Of a stretch of 64,000 nucleotides of DNA, positions 60,608 through 64,000 are shown piece after piece. Location of the stretch: contig OZ251505.1 in the NCBI GenBank assembly GCA_965242795.1, positions 2,170,001-2,234,000 of the forward strand. The letters are read 5' to 3'. The notes beneath the pieces were generated by a model. It was given only the letters and a program-made list of their open reading frames with translations, was not told the origin of the DNA and made no database searches. Source of the DNA: Bin18 sp965242795 (GTDB taxonomy: Bacteria; Desulfobacterota; Binatia; Bin18). A program made the position numbers and the translations under genes. The first letter of the stretch is position 1. Every line of letters starts with the position of its first letter.

Positions 60608-60718
60608 ATTTCCATGACCTGCATTCAGTCGGGGAGAGTGTTCGTAGCCATTATGGTAGCCCAGTGGATGGAGCGGGCGAAGTGTCGTCGCCAATTGGGT
60701 TCCACCGTCTCAAGAAAG

Positions 60719-60881
60719 AGGAATTACATACAAGACGCTCCTCCGCCCGTTTCGACAAGCTCAACGGGCCGGTCCCTGAGCTTGCGGTGCCTTGAGCGTG
60801 TCGAAAGGTCGAAGGGTTTTCAACCAAGGGACACGGATGCGAGTCGGAGAAAGCTCTAAGATCGTCTTGTATAGAATTCCC
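60719..60881. mobile_element. MITE-like element, family 1, copy C, with target-site duplication
   Basis: A 163-bp non-coding element with terminal inverted repeats: AGGAATTACATACAAGACG on the left and, reversed, GGGAATTCTATACAAGACGA on the right. It is flanked by identical 8-bp direct repeats CAAGAAAG at 60711-60718 and 60882-60889, the mark of transposition. An 8-bp duplication with GG-type ends fits several IS groups (for example ISL3), but the mobilising transposase is not in this window. Related copies: 10957-11096 (inverted) and 43981-44170. Lies upstream of the carboxylase gene. Confidence 0.75.
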
Positions 60882-60964
60882 CAAGAAAGCCATGATGGGA
60901 ACGTCCTATAGTAAACTAGGTTATTGGATAAAATTCATATTCTGAATTCGCTTTCGATAATTTC

Positions 60965-61420
60965 TCATTTATCCAAGTGGGGTTGCACGTCGGATTTACG
61001 GAGTGCGTAATGAAAGGAATCAACGTTTCGTGGAGGCTTCCTCACTTTGTATGACCGAGCACAATGATCTTGCAGCCAGCCCTGCTTGAAAATATAAAAC
61101 TCATCTTCACCAAGTTTCTTGTCTAGGGAGATGAAAACGCAGATCGTTTCTCTGTCGAGCTTCTGATTTCGACCTTGAATCGTTTGTCCTTTGTCTGTCC
61201 GGCCGATGTCCAAGAATTTCCGAATATTAAGCTGCCAGTCACCTTTGTTTATGGCTTTTACCTGAATATGCTTCGTTCTCCCGCTGGCCCAGGCCAGAAT
61301 GTCGATATCGGGGACGTTGCCGGCGAATGGGGTGGCTATGATCCCTCTTCTGCCGAGCTCGACAGTTACGAGATGTTCTCCTATCTGTCTCGTTAATTGA
61401 GAACTTAAGCCTGTTGCCAT
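60965..61420 (-). CDS. PD-(D/E)XK-type nuclease-like protein, lower GC than neighbours
   Basis: A 151-residue protein with the pattern of a small restriction-endonuclease-fold domain: QLTRQIGEHLVTVELGRRGI (Glu15), then TPFAGNVPDIDILAWASG (Asp38/40) and HIQVKAIN (Gln53-Val-Lys55), i.e. E...D...Q-x-K. The remainder (ETICVFISLDKKLGEDEFYI) fits the following strands. The ATG at 61420 is chosen because it opens the conserved block; a GTG at 61480 would add 20 residues. The gene and its surroundings (60900-61500) are distinctly AT-richer than the rest, suggesting recent acquisition. It is next to a transposed element. A role as a solitary nuclease or phage-derived resolvase is possible. Confidence 0.68.
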   Translation of the reverse strand: MATGLSSQLTRQIGEHLVTVELGRRGIIATPFAGNVPDIDILAWASGRTKHIQVKAINKGDWQLNIRKFLDIGRTDKGQTIQGRNQKLDRETICVFISLDKKLGEDEFYIFKQGWLQDHCARSYKVRKPPRNVDSFHYALRKSDVQPHLDK

Positions 61421-61619
61421 GTGTTCGCTTACGTACCTACTGCAGCAATCGAAGCCTATGATTGGAACGTTGAAGGGCACCGTTCGGTTTGATCCGAGAA
61501 TCCAATAGTCCGGGTTCTAGGGTCGAAGGCGAAATGGTTAGGGGCCTTGCACTCCTACAACGATTGTGCGCCTGCCCACACAACGCGTACGGAGTCTCCC
61601 ATAGGCCGAATCCGAGTCG

Positions 61620-62588
61620 CTATTCCTTGGCCTTCTTCACGGCCTCGGTCAGTTCGGGGACGGCTTTGAACAGGTCGGCGACTAGGCCGTAGTCGGCCAC
61701 GTTGAAGATCGGGGCGTCCGGGTCCTTGTTGACGGCGACGATCACTTTGGAGTCCTTCATGCCGGCCAAGTGCTGAATGGCGCCGGAAATGCCGACCGCG
61801 ATGTATAGGTCGGGCGCCACGACCTTGCCGGTCTGGCCGACCTGCAGGTCGTTGGGCACGAAACCGGCGTCCACCGCGGCGCGGCTGGCCCCCATCGCCG
61901 CGCCCAACTCGTCCACCAGCGGCTCGATGTAGGTCGTGAAATTCTCGCCCGACTTGAGACCGCGACCGCCGGACACGACGATGCTGGCGTCGGTCAGGTT
62001 CGGCCGGTCGGACTTGGTGGCGTTGAAGGACACGAACCGCATTTTGGTAGCGTCCGCGTCCAGCGTCACGCTCACTTGCTCAATGGGCGCGGTGTCGCCC
62101 GGCTCGGCCGCGTCGAACGCGGTGCCGCGGACCGACACGACCTGCACGTCGTCGGCCAGCGTGACCGTGGCGAGCGTGTTGCCGGCGTACATGGGCCGCT
62201 GCAGGCTGCCGTCTTCGTTGAACGCCACGACGTCGCTCGCCATGCCGACGCCCAGCCGTGCGGCCACGCGCGGCAACAAGTCTTTGCCGACCGCGGTCGA
62301 GGTCGCCAGCAGCAGGCTCGCGTCGTGGGCTTTCACCACCTGTTCGAGGGCCGCGGCGTACGCGTCGGCCAAGTAGTGCGCCAAGGCCGCATCGTTGACG
62401 GCCAACACCTTGGCGGCCCCATAGCCGGCGATTTCCTCGGCCGCGGCCGATGGGTCTTCCCCCAGCACCGCGGCCAGCACGTCGCCACCCCGTTTGGCCG
62501 CGGCGTCCTTCCCCGCCTGGAGGGCGATCAACGAACTCTTCGGAATCCCGCCGTCCTGCGTTTCTACGAACACCAGTACGTTTCCCAT
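61620..62588 (-). CDS. etfA: Electron transfer flavoprotein, alpha subunit
   Basis: FAD-binding subunit (322 residues) of the soluble electron carrier that takes electrons from acyl-CoA and other dehydrogenases to the quinone pool. Domain I has VLVFVETQDGGIPKSSLIAL; the C-terminal FAD domain shows VVSGGRGLKSGENFTTYIEP, LVDELGAAMGASRAAVDAGF, GQTGKVVAPDLYIAVGISGA and IVAVNKDPDAPIFNVADYGL, all intact. It follows etfB by 88 bp on the same strand. Fits with a lipid or aromatic-acid degrading lifestyle. Confidence 0.96.
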   Translation of the reverse strand: MGNVLVFVETQDGGIPKSSLIALQAGKDAAAKRGGDVLAAVLGEDPSAAAEEIAGYGAAKVLAVNDAALAHYLADAYAAALEQVVKAHDASLLLATSTAVGKDLLPRVAARLGVGMASDVVAFNEDGSLQRPMYAGNTLATVTLADDVQVVSVRGTAFDAAEPGDTAPIEQVSVTLDADATKMRFVSFNATKSDRPNLTDASIVVSGGRGLKSGENFTTYIEPLVDELGAAMGASRAAVDAGFVPNDLQVGQTGKVVAPDLYIAVGISGAIQHLAGMKDSKVIVAVNKDPDAPIFNVADYGLVADLFKAVPELTEAVKKAKE

Positions 62589-62676
62589 GCCGCGTGTCTC
62601 CGTCTCAGTCTTTCTTCGTGATGGGTCCCGCTCGCCGCGGCGGGCGGAATTTCATGGAATCGGCGCTTCCGCCGAG

Positions 62677-63432
62677 TCAGATGACCTTGGCCTCGTCGTG
62701 CAGTAGCCCGACCAGTTCCTCCACCGTCTCGGCCTTCTTCCCCGCCTCTTTCCTGGCCGGCGGTTCCAGCGTCTCGACGGTCAGCCGCGGGGTCAGATCG
62801 ACGCCTAAATCGGCGGCGTTCAGTTCTTTGATCTCCTTTTTGCGCGCTTTCATGATGCCGGGCAGCGAGGCGTAGCGCGGTTCGTTCAGGCGCAGGTCGG
62901 AGGTGATGATGCCCGGCAGCGCGAAGCCGACGGTCTCCAGCCCGCCGTCCACTTCGCGCGTTACGTTGACCGATTGGCGGTCGTCGGACAATTCGACCTG
63001 GGAGGCGAAGGTGGCCTGCGGCCAGCCCAGCAGCGCGGCCAACATCTGGCCGGCTTGGTTGGCGTCGTCGTCGATCGCCTGCTTGCCCATCAGGACGACG
63101 TCCGGGCTCTCCTGCCCGACGATGGCGGCCAGAATGCGCGCCACGCCCAACGAATCCAACTCCTGGTCGCAGCCGACCAGAATGGCCCGGTCGGCGCCCA
63201 TCGCCAGCCCGGTACGGAGTTGTTCGGTGACCACGCCGTCACCGATGCTGACCAGCACGACTTCGCCGCCGCCCAGCTTCTCCTTGAGGCGCAACGCTTC
63301 TTCGATGGCGATCTCGTCGAAAGGGTTGATGACGTATTTGACGTTGTCCGTTTCGATGCCGGACCCGTCCGCTTTGACGCGGATGGTCGTCTCCGGGTCG
63401 GGGACGCGCTTCACGGTGACCAGTGTCTTCAC
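62677..63432 (-). CDS. etfB: Electron transfer flavoprotein, beta subunit
   Basis: AMP-binding subunit (251 residues) partnering EtfA. Signatures: MKTLVTVKRVPDPETTIRVK, YVINPFDEIAIEEALRLKEK, LVSIGDGVVTEQLRTGLAMG and VVLMGKQAIDDDANQAGQML, plus the recognition-loop region near LRLNEPRYASLPGIMKARKK. Length is typical. First of the etfBA pair; an IclR-type regulator gene ends 81 bp upstream in the same direction and might control or share its transcript. Confidence 0.96.
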   Translation of the reverse strand: MKTLVTVKRVPDPETTIRVKADGSGIETDNVKYVINPFDEIAIEEALRLKEKLGGGEVVLVSIGDGVVTEQLRTGLAMGADRAILVGCDQELDSLGVARILAAIVGQESPDVVLMGKQAIDDDANQAGQMLAALLGWPQATFASQVELSDDRQSVNVTREVDGGLETVGFALPGIITSDLRLNEPRYASLPGIMKARKKEIKELNAADLGVDLTPRLTVETLEPPARKEAGKKAETVEELVGLLHDEAKVI

Positions 63433-63513
63433 AACCGTTGTCCTCCTGCGGGCGGCACAGCGTTCGGGAATACGTGCAGGGCCGCGTATTGACCGACGTT
63501 CGGAGGCCCTAAT

Positions 63514-64000
63514 TCACCGTGTCCCCGCGGGACTGTCAAGCGTGCGGCCCGGCTTCCCCGCGGCCGGCGGTAATCCGAGCCGGCCGGACAGGTCGCGGCC
63601 GGCCCGAACCGCCAACGGCACGAGTTCGTGCCGCAGCCGGTCGTCTTCCATGCGATACGCCGGCCCGCTGATCGCGAGACTGCCGACGACCGCGCGGGTG
63701 TGGTCCTGCACCGGCACCGCGACCGTGTGCACGTCCGCGGCGTCCTCCCCGGTGTCCAGCGCGTAGCCATCGCGGGCGATCCGGTCGAGTTCCGCGGCGA
63801 GGCGTTCACGGTCGGCCGCGGTCGGCGCACCGTCCCCTTTCCGTCCTTTGGGGAGCCGCCGCTGTCCGTCCGGCCCGTTCTCGAATGCCAGGTGCACCTT
63901 CCCCGTGGCCGTGCCGTGCAGCGGCAGGCTCCGACCGATGGGAGAGACGATCCGCACGGCCTGTTCGGGCTCGACCGCGTGGACCGGCACGACCGTTCCC
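63514..64000 (-). CDS. IclR-family transcriptional regulator (5' end beyond window)
   Basis: Only the C-terminal 160 or so residues are in the window; the frame is open to base 64000. The visible part is the IclR effector-binding domain: SPIGRSLPLHGTATGKVHLA, LDRIARDGYALDTGEDAADV, HTVAVPVQDHTRAVVGSLAI and SGPAYRMEDDRLRHELVPLA. The DNA-binding helix-turn-helix must lie past the edge. IclR proteins usually repress catabolic genes in response to small acids or aromatics; its position upstream of etfBA suggests, but does not prove, that it regulates them. The C-terminal 20 residues are Pro/Gly-rich. Confidence 0.88.
   Translation of the reverse strand, partial: GTVVPVHAVEPEQAVRIVSPIGRSLPLHGTATGKVHLAFENGPDGQRRLPKGRKGDGAPTAADRERLAAELDRIARDGYALDTGEDAADVHTVAVPVQDHTRAVVGSLAISGPAYRMEDDRLRHELVPLAVRAGRDLSGRLGLPPAAGKPGRTLDSPAGTR

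Overview
The window is GC-rich chromosomal DNA from a Gram-negative bacterium: it has TolC-type outer-membrane channels, RND and type I exporters, periplasmic murein enzymes and a lipoprotein. The housekeeping order rplU-rpmA-obgE-proB-proA-nadD-rsfS, dapL, etfBA, amidohydrolase-2 and D-aminoacylase paralogues and a luciferase-like oxidoreductase would fit an uncultured Methylomirabilota/Rokubacteria, Tectomicrobia or Nitrospirota-like lineage. No rRNA is present, so that placement is inference only.

Layout. (1) 1-10.8 kb, minus strand: a type I secretion locus. Three RTX (calcium-binding nonapeptide) proteins lie in tandem upstream of a complete exporter (ABC ATPase, HlyD adaptor, TolC channel, the last cut by the window edge). 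The second and third RTX genes are each followed by a short remnant of the 5' end of the ABC gene, and all three RTX genes share a leader with a promoter-like pair, a GC-rich hairpin and a strong ribosome binding site. The array therefore looks like repeated duplication of one unit (leader + RTX + start of the ABC gene). (2) 11.3-14.8 kb, plus: a small membrane protein, a sodium/solute symporter with a C-terminal winged-helix extension, and a luciferase-like oxidoreductase. (3) 14.8-20.7 kb, plus: a tightly packed CusC-CusB-CusA-type copper/silver efflux operon. (4) 21.1-23.9 kb: dapL, a dienelactone hydrolase whose export signal is put out of frame by a pentanucleotide repeat, and a small secreted protein. 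(5) 23.9-29.4 kb, minus: an operon of a D-aminoacylase-like enzyme, an RNase H-like nuclease and two amidohydrolase-2 enzymes. (6) 29.9-34.5 kb, plus: a lipoprotein, a GAF-containing PilB/GspE-type ATPase and RmuC. (7) 34.5-36 kb: a decaying zone with a frameshifted coiled-coil gene and a broken fibronectin-III gene. (8) 36-43.9 kb, minus: an unknown gene, rsfS, nadD, proA, proB, obgE, a terminator, rpmA, rplU, a thioesterase and an M23 peptidase. (9) 44.3-51 kb: mltG, an unknown membrane protein and a MoxR ATPase in one operon, two alpha/beta hydrolases, a coiled-coil protein and a crotonase lacking the usual catalytic glutamates. (10) 51.2-57.1 kb: a possible defence patch with a single-chain type IIG/Eco57I-like restriction-modification enzyme, a nucleotidyltransferase with a small partner ORF, and a DUF2335-like membrane protein. 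(11) 57.2-64 kb, minus: a single-chain biotin-dependent acyl-CoA carboxylase, a MITE-like element with an 8-bp target duplication, an AT-richer PD-(D/E)XK nuclease, etfA, etfB and a truncated IclR regulator.

Intergenic DNA is rich in dispersed repeats: at least two mobile-like families plus hairpin repeats, many at operon ends. No CRISPR array, rRNA or credible tRNA was found.
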